This document shows, in pieces, positions 1 to 8,139 of a stretch of DNA of 64,000 nucleotides (position 1 is its first letter; the number at the start of each line of letters is the position of its first letter). The notes beneath the pieces are model-generated. The model was given only the letters and a program-made list of their open reading frames with translations. It ran no database searches and was not told the origin of the DNA. Location: contig NZ_JH719393.1 in the NCBI RefSeq assembly GCF_000271845.1, positions 1,642,442 to 1,706,441 on the forward strand, read 5' to 3'. A program made the position numbers and the translations under genes. This DNA comes from Rhizobium leguminosarum bv. trifolii WSM2297. GTDB lineage: Bacteria; Pseudomonadota; Alphaproteobacteria; Rhizobiales; Rhizobiaceae.

Positions 1-373
1 TGTCATTGTCGGCATGCGCCTTCCACTGGTCAATGGGGTCGCGTGTGCCGGTGCAGAGCGTGATCAGGCCTGTCGACATGCCGGCGCAGCGCTCCGCCAG
101 CGTCGCCAAATTGCGAAGGCTGGCCGCGCGAACGGAAGGATCGGGATGGATCATGTTGAACGTGCCGGAAACGGCGACGATCTCGACGCCGCTACTGCGC
201 GCCGCCTCAGTGACCGCCCGCGCCTGGGCTTCCGTTATCGTCTCCGGCATCGGCTGCAAACCCGAGCAGGCCATATTGTATTGCGCACAGGTGAACCCGG
301 CCTGGGCAACCGAATTGAGAACGGTCGCGGGTTCCGTTCCCTCGAAGGTCTTTGCGAAAATGCCGAGCTTCAT
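1..373 (-). CDS. Sugar phosphate isomerase/epimerase-type TIM barrel protein (3' end off window)
   Basis: The frame starts with ATG at 373-371 and stays open to the left edge, so only the first 124 residues are present (MKLGIFAKTF, then a run around GFTCAQYNMA). This N-terminus is typical of the xylose-isomerase-like TIM-barrel family (sugar phosphate isomerases/epimerases), cytoplasmic enzymes that interconvert ketoses or inosose-type substrates using a divalent metal. The start codon overlaps the stop of the upstream Gfo/Idh gene in a TGATG arrangement, so the two are translationally coupled. Family pairing of a TIM-barrel isomerase with a Gfo/Idh dehydrogenase is common in inositol-like and rare-sugar catabolism. 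The substrate cannot be told from this fragment. Confidence 0.8.
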   Translation of the reverse strand, partial: MKLGIFAKTFEGTEPATVLNSVAQAGFTCAQYNMACSGLQPMPETITEAQARAVTEAARSSGVEIVAVSGTFNMIHPDPSVRAASLRNLATLAERCAGMSTGLITLCTGTRDPIDQWKAHADND

Positions 374-1449
374 CACACGCCACCCGTGACGTCAGCCAGT
401 GCAACCGCCTTGCCGCTTTCGACGGACCGCGCGATGGCGACCATGGCCCGCACGGAGGCCAAGCCATCTTCGATGTCGGCCCCTTCCATGACCGCGCCAT
501 CCAGAACGGTGCGGGCAAAGCCTTCGACCTGGCGGCGGTAGAAATGGCCGTCCGCACCGAGTACGCGATGGGTGGCGCCGTCGGCTTCCCGGAAAATGTC
601 GACCTCGCTGGTCTTGTAGTACCACGGGTTATAGGTCTTGCCCAAAATGCTGCCGTTCCTGCCGTAGATCTGGAAGCCCTCGTGCCAGTCCATACGCACC
701 TGGACGGTGAGATCGAGATGGCCGATCGTGCCGGAGGCAAATTCCACGTCGACGAACCAGCACCAGATACCGGCGCGCTCGGACAGACGAGCGGCGACGG
801 AAACGATGTCGCCGGCAAGATAACGTGCCGTGTCGATCAGGTGGCAGCCATGCGCAAGCATGTAGTAGCGGCGCAGATCGGCTTTCGGATTGGTGGACGG
901 TTTGCGCGCATTGGCACTGGTGACGATCAGGGGCTGGACCGCATCGGTCATCGGATAACGGTGCGTGCTGTCGCAATACCATGCTTTCAGAGCAACCATC
1001 TCGCCCATTTCATCGCGAATGAAGGATTTGGCCGACTGCAGCCCGGCGTCGAAACGCTTCATATGCCCGACTTGAAACACCCTACCCGACCTGTCGACTT
1101 CAGCCTTCAGTTCAAGGCATTCCTCAATGGTGACTCCGACAGGTTTCTCACACAGGACATGTTTCCCGGCCTGCAGCGCGCGAATGGACGCCGGCACATG
1201 AAAGGCATCGGCGGTCGCGATGACCACGGCATCGAGGTCGGGATCAGCCAGCATCTTGTCGTAGTCATCATAGGTCTTGCCGGCCCCATGGGTGATTGCC
1301 ATGCGTTCGCGCAGGTCCGCGGCGACATCGCAAATCGCATAGAGATCGGCATTCGCCGCCTTGGTGCAGCTCTCGAAGTGCGCGGCCTGCGCAATCTGGC
1401 CTGCTCCGAGTACGCCGATGCGGAGGCGCCGTTCCTGTTTTGCTGGCAT
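373..1449 (-). CDS. Gfo/Idh/MocA family NAD(P)-dependent oxidoreductase
   Basis: This 358-residue protein has the family layout. An N-terminal Rossmann domain carries the dinucleotide loop GVLGAGQIAQ at residues 12-21 and the EKP motif at 101-103. The C-terminal alpha/beta domain has the HGCHLIDTARYL segment, where the catalytic histidine usually lies. Members oxidise or reduce sugars and inositols. A GAGGG-like ribosome binding site (AGAGGG) sits about 8 bases before the ATG. The gene follows the ABC ATPase gene by 130 bases on the same strand and overlaps the isomerase downstream, suggesting one catabolic operon. Substrate unknown; family assignment is secure. Confidence 0.9.
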   Translation of the reverse strand: MPAKQERRLRIGVLGAGQIAQAAHFESCTKAANADLYAICDVAADLRERMAITHGAGKTYDDYDKMLADPDLDAVVIATADAFHVPASIRALQAGKHVLCEKPVGVTIEECLELKAEVDRSGRVFQVGHMKRFDAGLQSAKSFIRDEMGEMVALKAWYCDSTHRYPMTDAVQPLIVTSANARKPSTNPKADLRRYYMLAHGCHLIDTARYLAGDIVSVAARLSERAGIWCWFVDVEFASGTIGHLDLTVQVRMDWHEGFQIYGRNGSILGKTYNPWYYKTSEVDIFREADGATHRVLGADGHFYRRQVEGFARTVLDGAVMEGADIEDGLASVRAMVAIARSVESGKAVALADVTGGV

Positions 1450-1579
1450 CGATAAGCCCTCTGGGTCGAATATTGAAACATGAACGCTGATTTTGGCGTC
1501 GAATGGAGTCGAGACATCAAACGCCGAAGACCTATTCCGGCCGGCCGAGCGACCATCAGCCCCGCCCGGCCCTCTCTCG

Positions 1580-2728
1580 TCAGTTCAAAGCCATGTGCGT
1601 TTGCGGGTGGAAAAAGTGCAGTTTCGCCGGGTCGATTGCCAGATTGATCGTTTGGCCCGTCTCGACGGCGCTGACGGCTTCGAACCTCGCGACGGCGTTG
1701 GCGGCCCCGCTCAGGTCTTCGACGGCATCGGGATCGCCCGAGTCGATCCGGACGGCGTCGATCTTTAAATGTACGATCAACTCGGAGCCAAGCTCCTCGA
1801 TCGACTTCACGACAACCGGGATCGTTGGATAGGAGGCTCCGGACGGCAACCGGCTGTCGTAGAGGTCCTCCGGCCTGACCCCAAAGATCAGGGCCTTACC
1901 CTCGAAGGCGGAAAGACCGGGAGCGCGCTCGAAGGCGCCTTCGAACAAGGGGATGGAGAAACCCGGCAGATGGATCCGCCCGCGCTCCAGACGCCCTTCG
2001 AAAAGGTTCATAGACGGCGAGCCGATAAAGCCCGCGACGAACGCGTTGACCGGGCGGTGATACAGAGCCTTGGGTGTATCCACCTGCTGGAGCACGCCGC
2101 CCTTCAGCACGGCGACGCGATCGCCCATCGTCAGCGCTTCGGTCTGGTCGTGCGTCACGTAGATCGTCGTCACGCCCAATTGTCTCTGCAGGCTTGCGAT
2201 CTCCGCCCGCATCTGGACACGCAGCTTCGCATCGAGGTTCGAGAGCGGTTCGTCCATGAGGAATGCCGCGGGCTCGCGAACCATGGCGCGGCCCATCGCA
2301 ACACGCTGGCGCTGGCCGCCGGAAAGCTGGGCGGGCTTGTTACCTAGCAAGGTTTCCAGCTGCAGGATCTTGGCGATTTCATGCACGCGCTTGGCGCGCT
2401 CGGCCTTGCTCTTTCCCGCCAGCTTCATCGAAAAGGCGATGTTGTCGAATACGGTCATGTGCGGATAAAGCGCGTAGCTCTGAAAGACCATGGCGATGTC
2501 CCGGTCCTTGGGCGCGAGATCTTCGACATCCTGGCCGCCGATGCTCAAGGTTCCGCTGCTGATTTCCTCGAGCCCGGCAATCATCCGCAGGGCGGTCGAT
2601 TTTCCGCATCCGGATGGACCGACCAGAATGAGAAACTCGCCATCGCGGATCGTCAGGCTCAGATCCTTGATGGCATGGTAGCTGTTTCCATAGGTCTTGC
2701 AGATCTTGTCGAGTACAACCACAGCCAC
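1580..2728 (-). CDS. Sugar ABC transporter ATP-binding protein, UgpC/MalK/MsmK type
   Basis: The protein has Walker A GPSGCGKS at residues 37-44, the signature LSGGQRQR at 135-142, Walker B FLMDE at 156-160, and a C-terminal regulatory extension of about 140 residues (TOBE/MalK-like) that separates CUT1 sugar ATPases from other ABC ATPases. I start at GTG 2728 because GGGAGG lies just upstream; an in-frame ATG ten codons earlier has no such site. It powers import by binding the EAA loops of two permeases. No permease or binding-protein gene adjoins it, whereas the two CUT1 transporters at 10691-13818 and 14845-17929 have no ATPase. It is therefore likely a shared, MsmK-like ATPase (inference). 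Confidence 0.93.
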   Translation of the reverse strand: MAVVVLDKICKTYGNSYHAIKDLSLTIRDGEFLILVGPSGCGKSTALRMIAGLEEISSGTLSIGGQDVEDLAPKDRDIAMVFQSYALYPHMTVFDNIAFSMKLAGKSKAERAKRVHEIAKILQLETLLGNKPAQLSGGQRQRVAMGRAMVREPAAFLMDEPLSNLDAKLRVQMRAEIASLQRQLGVTTIYVTHDQTEALTMGDRVAVLKGGVLQQVDTPKALYHRPVNAFVAGFIGSPSMNLFEGRLERGRIHLPGFSIPLFEGAFERAPGLSAFEGKALIFGVRPEDLYDSRLPSGASYPTIPVVVKSIEELGSELIVHLKIDAVRIDSGDPDAVEDLSGAANAVARFEAVSAVETGQTINLAIDPAKLHFFHPQTHMALN

Positions 2729-2876
2729 GTCTCGTCCTCCCTTATCAGTCCGGACCACACTTTCAGACGGCGCTCCCCGCGTCTCCGATCCTTCGACAAG
2801 AAGGCTCAGGCCTGAAGTTGAAAGTCAACAAAAGAATCAAAATAAATCCGCAACAAGCCGTCGGCATATTTTTATC

Positions 2877-2893
2877 ATCTATTTGAAATAGAT
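2877..2893. promoter_or_regulatory. Perfect 17-bp palindrome upstream of the ABC ATPase gene
   Basis: ATCTATTT-G-AAATAGAT is a perfect inverted repeat in the AT-rich part of the 323-base gap (2729-3051) between the kinase stop and the ATPase start, about 150 bases upstream of the ATPase start codon. It would suit a dimeric repressor. The rest of the gap holds no convincing gene. Which regulator binds is unknown; DeoR, LacI and GntR proteins are all encoded nearby. Confidence 0.5.
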
Positions 2894-3051
2894 ACGTTTT
2901 ATGCGGAAAATTGCGGAACAATATTTTTTAACGCGCGTAATTTTATGGTGGCGCAGCAGTTGAAGGATCTTTCGACGTCTTTCCATTGCGGACCTGCCGC
3001 GTGGGGCCGCCGGATCGATCGAGGATGCCGACAGATCTTTCAGCGCAATGG

Positions 3052-3987
3052 TCAACAGGCCGGGATCGGGAGCGGCACGGGTGCATTTTCCGCCGCCATC
3101 CATGCCAGGCACGTCCGGTTATCCGGCAGACCCATGCGCCCGCCCCGTGCCGTCACGGAAATGGCGGCCGCCGCCGTGGCATAGGCGACGCAATCAAGCG
3201 GGCTCTTTCCCTCGGCAAGCGCAAGAGCGTATGCGCCGTGAAAACAATCGCCGGCGCCGGTCGTGTCGACTGCCTGAACTTTATAGGCCGGCAAATGCCA
3301 GCGGATGGCGTCGTCCTTCTGGCGCAGGTAGGTCCCGCATTCGCCATCGGTCAGGACAACCGCGGACCGATCTCCCGACCAGAGCTTCTCCAGAATGGTC
3401 GCTGGATCGCCTTCACCGGTGTATTCCCTGGCAAAGGCGAGCGGCAGCACCAGATGGTCGGCGAAGGCGAGGATCCGATCCGTCGCCGGACCGACCGTCC
3501 ATTCGATATCAGCAATCACGGCAAGGCCAAGCACGCGCGCCCGCGCCACGACCCTTTCCGAATGCGTGGCATAACCATCTATCAGCAGGACCGGAGCCCG
3601 CATCAAGACCTCGTCGGGCAGCCCATCCGACGTGCCGTGCAGCACATCGTCGTCATAGGCTATGAACCGGTCGCCGTCAGGGCCGACCATGATTACGGAA
3701 CGGATCGGCGCCGCATCGGCGTGGCGGGGCGCCAGCGATATGTCGACACCGTCACGCTCGAGCTCGGCACCGGCCAGATCGGTCGCAGGGTCATCGCCGA
3801 GCCAGCCGATGAAACTGGCGCGCCCGCCGAGCCGGGCGACGGCAACAAGAGCCGTCGCCACGTTGCCGCCGTGGTCCATGGCGCGCTTCGTCACCTTCCC
3901 CTTGCCGGCCGAAAGCGCCCGATCGACATAGATGATGTCATCGATTGCCAGGGCGCCGAAGCCCAGAACCTGGAGCGGGCGCGCCAC
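3052..3987 (-). CDS. PfkB (ribokinase) family carbohydrate kinase
   Basis: The protein has 311 residues, the usual size of the family. The C-terminal PfkB signature DTTGAGDCFHGA begins at residue 241, with the catalytic base D247 and the anion-hole GAGD. Near the N-terminus a GGN segment (DHGGNVATAL) contributes to sugar binding. It should phosphorylate a free sugar or keto-sugar with ATP in the cytoplasm. It starts 3 bases after the stop of the upstream aldolase gene, so kinase and aldolase almost certainly act in sequence: phosphorylation, then retro-aldol cleavage. A DeoR-type regulator is divergent from the pair. The exact substrate is not visible. Confidence 0.9.
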   Translation of the reverse strand: MARPLQVLGFGALAIDDIIYVDRALSAGKGKVTKRAMDHGGNVATALVAVARLGGRASFIGWLGDDPATDLAGAELERDGVDISLAPRHADAAPIRSVIMVGPDGDRFIAYDDDVLHGTSDGLPDEVLMRAPVLLIDGYATHSERVVARARVLGLAVIADIEWTVGPATDRILAFADHLVLPLAFAREYTGEGDPATILEKLWSGDRSAVVLTDGECGTYLRQKDDAIRWHLPAYKVQAVDTTGAGDCFHGAYALALAEGKSPLDCVAYATAAAAISVTARGGRMGLPDNRTCLAWMAAENAPVPLPIPAC

Positions 3988-3990
3988 GTC

Positions 3991-4791
3991 TCAAGCACCG
4001 GCAGCCGCCAGCGCATCCTCCGGCGCCATCCCCTTATGAATGACGAACTTGAAGGCGCGCGCGGCCATGGTGGTATCGCCGTGACCCCAGAGGTTGCGGC
4101 CGACAACGGCACCCTTGGCACCGGCACGCAATGCTTCCGAGGTCTGGACGAGTGCTTCAAGGAGCGTATCGGTCTTCGGGCCGCCGGCGATCACGACCGG
4201 AATTGGGCAGGTCGCCACGGTCTCCCGGAACGATTGGAAATCGCCGGTGTAGCCGACCTTGATCACGTCGACGCCGGCCTCGAAGCCGATGCGCACCGCA
4301 TAAGCAATCTCATCCGGGGTAAACACGATCTTGCCGCCGTCGGAGAAATCGCGGGGATAGACATGGGCGACGACCGGCATCTCGAAGCGGGCGGCCGCGT
4401 TGACCGTATCCGTGAGCCAACGGATGTACTCTCCTTCGGTGGCGCCGCGCACGGGAATGGCAACAGCCAGAGCGTCCGCACCATAACGCACCGCGTCTTC
4501 CGGGGTCGCAATGAGCTGGCGAATCCGGTCGTCGGCGGTGAAGCACCCACCCTGAATGACGAGGGCTGCTTTCCCGGCGTAATCCGACCAGAGGTGGCGC
4601 GCCGCGCCAGGCTGAATGCTGATGTAGTCGGGGCCTCCCGCCATCACCCGTCGCAGCGCACCCGGCAGGTCGGCAAGTCCACCCTCCCTGACATTGCCAT
4701 AACCGACAAAATGATCGACCGCGCCTCCAAACAAATGACCCGATGGGTTCGAGAACAGGCGTGCGAGGCGGATTTTGGTTCCGAGACCCAT
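3991..4791 (-). CDS. DhnA-type class I aldolase (fructose-bisphosphate aldolase/LsrF-like)
   Basis: This 266-residue TIM barrel resembles the DeoC/LacD/DhnA class I aldolases. The Schiff-base lysine is probably K178 in VDVIKVGY, and the phosphate-binding end carries VIAGGPK and GAKGAVVGRN. Such enzymes cleave ketose phosphates into dihydroxyacetone phosphate or pyruvate-type products plus an aldehyde. It is the first gene of a two-gene unit with the PfkB kinase downstream. The 245-base region upstream, shared with the divergent DeoR gene, is AT-rich and holds repeated TTTCG half-sites. DeoR regulator, PfkB kinase and class I aldolase together are the classical ketose-phosphate pathway set; the sugar is unknown. 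Confidence 0.85.
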   Translation of the reverse strand: MGLGTKIRLARLFSNPSGHLFGGAVDHFVGYGNVREGGLADLPGALRRVMAGGPDYISIQPGAARHLWSDYAGKAALVIQGGCFTADDRIRQLIATPEDAVRYGADALAVAIPVRGATEGEYIRWLTDTVNAAARFEMPVVAHVYPRDFSDGGKIVFTPDEIAYAVRIGFEAGVDVIKVGYTGDFQSFRETVATCPIPVVIAGGPKTDTLLEALVQTSEALRAGAKGAVVGRNLWGHGDTTMAARAFKFVIHKGMAPEDALAAAGA

Positions 4792-4877
4792 GTCGATGCT
4801 TCCTTTGTGATGGCTGGCTTTGCGATTGCCGGCGCCGTTGTTGAAAAGCTAACTCGAAAACAAACAAATACTCAATA

Positions 4878-4895
4878 TTTCGAATTCTTTCGTTT
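4878..4895. promoter_or_regulatory. Candidate DeoR-family operator: two TTTCG half-sites 10 bp apart
   Basis: TTTCG occurs at 4878-4882 and again at 4888-4892, one helical turn apart, between the divergent aldolase and DeoR genes. A third TTTCGTTTT copy lies at about 4983 and an inverted CGAAAAC at about 4856. Repeated short half-sites are typical for DeoR-family repressors. Assignment to the adjacent regulator is inference. Confidence 0.4.
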
Positions 4896-5036
4896 CCACT
4901 TGAAGAGCGAATTTTTGACGTGCATTTCGCCCATTCAGAGGCTATTTTTTCAGATGCAAGCCGCCGGATGATGCGGAGTGCTTTCGTTTTTCAAAAGCCG
5001 CGCCATTGCGATGGGCCGCGACGGTCGGGATCACAC

Positions 5037-5798
5037 ATGCTTGCAGAACAGCGGCGGCAGCAGATCATGCTGGAACTTCAACGGGTCGGTCAGGCCCGCA
5101 CTCGGCAGCTCGCGGAATTCTTCGAGGTCTCGGAAGTGACGATCCGCTCCGACCTCGAAATCATGGATGCGAAGAAGCAGTTGATCAAAACGCATGGCGG
5201 GGCAATCGCCTTGCCGTCCGACTCACCGGCGGCAGCCTTCCAGGAGCGCATGCAGCGCAATTTCGATGCGAAGCGGCGCATTGCCCAGATGGCGGCGCGG
5301 CAGATCATCGACAACCAGTCGATTGTATTCGACAGCGGTTCGACACTGCTGCAGGTGGCCATGCAGATGCCCCCGGTCAACAATGTCGTGGTTGCGACGA
5401 CGGCGATGAACATCGCCCAGCATCTGATGTACCGACCGGGACTGGACGTGCACATGATCGGCGGCCGGGTGTTTCCGAGCACCGTCAGCACGATCGTATC
5501 GGACTCCGACAAGGCGGTCGGCGGCCTCGTCGCCCACCAGGCCTTTGTCAGCGCTCACGCGATCGATCAGGCTTTCGACGTCGTCGATGTTTCCGAGGAC
5601 ATTGCGCGGACCAAACGCAACCTGGTTCGCATGGCCCGGCGCGTCGTGCTCGTGGCGGATTCGAGCAAGTTCGACATCGGCGCCTCCTCCAAAGCCTTCT
5701 CGCTGTCGCGCGTCGATCTGATCATCACCGACAGCAACATGCCGCACAGCATTCGCCACCGACTGGACAAGCTCGGCGTGGAGGTGCGCTACGCGTGA
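5037..5798 (+). CDS. DeoR family transcriptional regulator
   Basis: The 253-residue protein has an N-terminal helix-turn-helix (residues about 5-57: RQLAEFFEVSEVTIRSDL, then the family hallmark THGGA) followed by the sugar-phosphate-sensing DeoRC domain with the FDSGST loop and VADSSKF near the C-terminus. I chose ATG 5037 because the following MLAEQRRQQI is the standard family start and GGGA lies 6 bases upstream. Family members repress adjacent sugar operons until a phosphorylated intermediate binds. It is divergent from the aldolase/kinase pair, the likely target. Confidence 0.93.
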   Translation: MLAEQRRQQIMLELQRVGQARTRQLAEFFEVSEVTIRSDLEIMDAKKQLIKTHGGAIALPSDSPAAAFQERMQRNFDAKRRIAQMAARQIIDNQSIVFDSGSTLLQVAMQMPPVNNVVVATTAMNIAQHLMYRPGLDVHMIGGRVFPSTVSTIVSDSDKAVGGLVAHQAFVSAHAIDQAFDVVDVSEDIARTKRNLVRMARRVVLVADSSKFDIGASSKAFSLSRVDLIITDSNMPHSIRHRLDKLGVEVRYA

Positions 5799-5889
5799 CC
5801 TGCAGTCGACCTCTCCACTTCAAAACAGAGCCGGCAGAGCTACTGGCGCGCCTCAAAGGCTTTGGCCGGTGCCGGGGGACCGCGGTCGG

Positions 5890-6708
5890 CTAAAACCCCA
5901 GCCGGCGAAGCGTCTCGCGGTTGACGCGAACGGCTGTGGCAGGATCGGATCCGGCGTGATCCGATTCTTCCTCCACCACAATCCAACCGTTGAACTGCGG
6001 CGCCTCCCGAACGGCCGAAATCACGGAAGGCACATTGCAGACACCTTCGCCGAGCATCGCCCAGATCCCGTCGGCGTCGACATCTTTCAGATGCACGTAG
6101 CGGATGCGGTCCCGGTAGGTCGCCAGCGTGTCGTCCATCTCCTGACGGCCACGCAGGATATGACCGGTATCCGGCACCCAACCGACCCATGGATCCAGCA
6201 GAGCAAACAGGCGGTCATAGTCGTTGCGGGTGAAGAGCAGCGTGTTGTGGTGCGAGGAAGGGTGGACGGCTACAGCGACGCCGGCCGAGCGTCCGATCTC
6301 GGCCGCCCGATTATAGCACTCCGCCGCAATGGCGAATTTCTCGTCACGCGGGCCATCCGAAACGGCGGTGGCCGAGCCCATCGACACCATCGCGCCAGGA
6401 AAATTCGCCACGAAATCCACCCATCGCCGCGCCGTCTCCAGATCGGAGGCAGTTTTTTCCGCCACCGTGAATCCGCTGTCCGAGCCGAAGGCAAAGGAAA
6501 CCAGCGTCAAACCGGCATCCGCGAGCGTCCGGGCAAAGTCGGCAGGCTTCAGCGCGTAGTGACCGATCATCGTGTCGGTGATTTCGAGACCGGCATATCC
6601 GCCATCGGCGATGGCGTGCACCAGATCATCCGGTCCGCCGCTCCACCCCTTGCCCAGCATTTCCCAGGTGAATGTCTGGCAGCCAATCTTCAGCGCAGCA
6701 TTGTTCAT
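5890..6708 (-). CDS. Sugar phosphate isomerase/epimerase (AP-endonuclease-like TIM barrel)
   Basis: The 272-residue protein is a xylose-isomerase-like TIM barrel. It shows the family's metal-site segments: LEITDT, VAVHPSSH, PDTGHILRG and YVHLKDVD, ending with VVEEESDH. These Glu, His and Asp residues hold the divalent cation used for isomerisation, epimerisation or dehydration of inosose- and ketose-type substrates (IolE/IolI relatives). The start ATG 6708 follows AGGACC; an upstream extension lacks a site. It is divergent from the Gfo/Idh gene at 6991, which probably acts on the same compound, and convergent with deoR. Confidence 0.87.
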   Translation of the reverse strand: MNNAALKIGCQTFTWEMLGKGWSGGPDDLVHAIADGGYAGLEITDTMIGHYALKPADFARTLADAGLTLVSFAFGSDSGFTVAEKTASDLETARRWVDFVANFPGAMVSMGSATAVSDGPRDEKFAIAAECYNRAAEIGRSAGVAVAVHPSSHHNTLLFTRNDYDRLFALLDPWVGWVPDTGHILRGRQEMDDTLATYRDRIRYVHLKDVDADGIWAMLGEGVCNVPSVISAVREAPQFNGWIVVEEESDHAGSDPATAVRVNRETLRRLGF

Positions 6709-6990
6709 AACTTGGTCCTGACCTATTCGTTGGTGACAGCCGATATCGAAGCCGGAACCGGCGCGAGGCCACATTGCGGGCGTCTGCCGCCCACCTGCCG
6801 AAAACATCCTTCAAGGACGCGGTCGCGACCCTGAGCGGAGAGTTCGTCATCGGCTATTGCGACGCCTCCCAACGTCTTGTCATTTCGTAAGTGAAAATGT
6901 TAGCGTGCGTCAATATAATTTATTCCTCGCGCGTCCAACGTAACAAATCCCCAACTCTCCGAGCACGGAACGGCAAGGTCAGGTTCTTAG

Positions 6991-8139
6991 ATGGCACAGG
7001 CCAATGATATGAAACTGAGGATCGGCGTTGTCGGATGCGGCAGCATTTCGCTCGCCTATATGCGCAACGCGCCACTGTTTCGCGGCGTCGAAATTACCGC
7101 CTGTGCGGATATCAACGTGGACGCCGCCAAACGCCGCGCAGCCGAATTCAACCTACGGGCGGCCGATGTCGATGATCTCATTGACGACAAGAACATCGAC
7201 CTGATCCTCAACCTGACGATTCCGGCTGCGCATTTCGATGTCTCCATGCGGGCGCTGTCGGCGGGCAAACATGTCTTCACCGAGAAGCCGCTCGGCGTCA
7301 CGGCCGCGGAAGGCCGCCGGTTGGTGAACGCGGCCACCGAAAAGGGTCTCATGCTCGGTTCGGCGCCCGACACGTTCCTGGGGGCGGCCGGACGTCATGC
7401 CCGGCGGCAGATGGAGGCAGGCGCCATCGGCAAGCCGGTAACGGGAACAGCCTTCATGATGGGGCGGGGCATGGAGCACTGGCACCCGGACCCCAGCTTC
7501 TACTACCAGGCCGGCGCCGGGCCGGTCATGGACATGGGCCCCTATTATCTGACGATGATGGTCAATCTGATGGGGCCGATCCGCCGCGTGCAGGCCGTCG
7601 CCACAAGCGGGCAGGAAGAGCGGCTCATTACCGCTGAGGGCCCGAAGCAGGGCACCACATTCAAGGTCGGCACGCCGACCAGCGTGCTTTCGCTGCTGGA
7701 ATTTGAATGCGGCGCCACAGTCACCTTCGCCACCTCCTGGGACGTATTCCGCCACTCCAACCAGCCGATTGAGCTGCACGGCACCGAAGGTTCGCTGCGC
7801 CTGCCCGACCCGGACAATTTCGGCGGCCGCGTCGCCCTGTCCACCCGCGGCGCGCCCTGGCAGGAAACCGATACATCAGGCGATCTCTTCGGAGCCGTCA
7901 ACTGGCCGGTCGCAGCGCCGGACCGCGCCAACTACCGCATGCTTGGTCTTGCCGATCTCGCACGCGCCATCATCGAGGGCCGCGCGCCGCGCGCTTCGGG
8001 CGAGCTCGCGCTGCATGTGCTCGAGGTCATGGAAGCCATCCTTCGCGCTGGTGAATCCGGTGCCGGCCAGACCATCGCGGGGACCGTCGCCCAGCCAAGG
8101 GAATTGCGGGAAGACGAGGCAAGGAGCTTGCTGGCATGA
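6991..8139 (+). CDS. Gfo/Idh/MocA family oxidoreductase
   Basis: The protein has 382 residues with the Rossmann loop GVVGCGSIS at 12-20 and the EKP motif at 98-100, followed by the C-terminal substrate domain with MDMGPYYLTMMV, where the usual catalytic histidine position reads tyrosine. It should oxidise or reduce a sugar or glycoside with NAD(P). Its stop overlaps the start of the esterase gene (ATGA), so the two are coupled. Together they suggest handling of an acylated sugar: de-esterification plus oxidation (inference). The 282-base region upstream, shared with the divergent isomerase, is AT-rich at 6890-6950 and should contain the promoters. Confidence 0.9.
   Translation: MAQANDMKLRIGVVGCGSISLAYMRNAPLFRGVEITACADINVDAAKRRAAEFNLRAADVDDLIDDKNIDLILNLTIPAAHFDVSMRALSAGKHVFTEKPLGVTAAEGRRLVNAATEKGLMLGSAPDTFLGAAGRHARRQMEAGAIGKPVTGTAFMMGRGMEHWHPDPSFYYQAGAGPVMDMGPYYLTMMVNLMGPIRRVQAVATSGQEERLITAEGPKQGTTFKVGTPTSVLSLLEFECGATVTFATSWDVFRHSNQPIELHGTEGSLRLPDPDNFGGRVALSTRGAPWQETDTSGDLFGAVNWPVAAPDRANYRMLGLADLARAIIEGRAPRASGELALHVLEVMEAILRAGESGAGQTIAGTVAQPRELREDEARSLLA

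Noticed and set aside
2986..4971. A 661-codon open frame on the plus strand
   Set aside because: It runs antisense to the PfkB kinase and aldolase genes, both of which have clear family motifs, and its own translation is rich in Arg, His and Gly with no domain. It is a high-GC shadow frame.
3052..6708. Sulfoquinovose (sulfo-EMP) gene cluster
   Set aside because: Kinase, class I aldolase, isomerase-type protein and DeoR regulator fit in outline, but no sulfoquinovosidase, no sulfolactaldehyde reductase/dehydrogenase and no recognisable sulfoquinovose importer is present, so the assignment cannot be supported.
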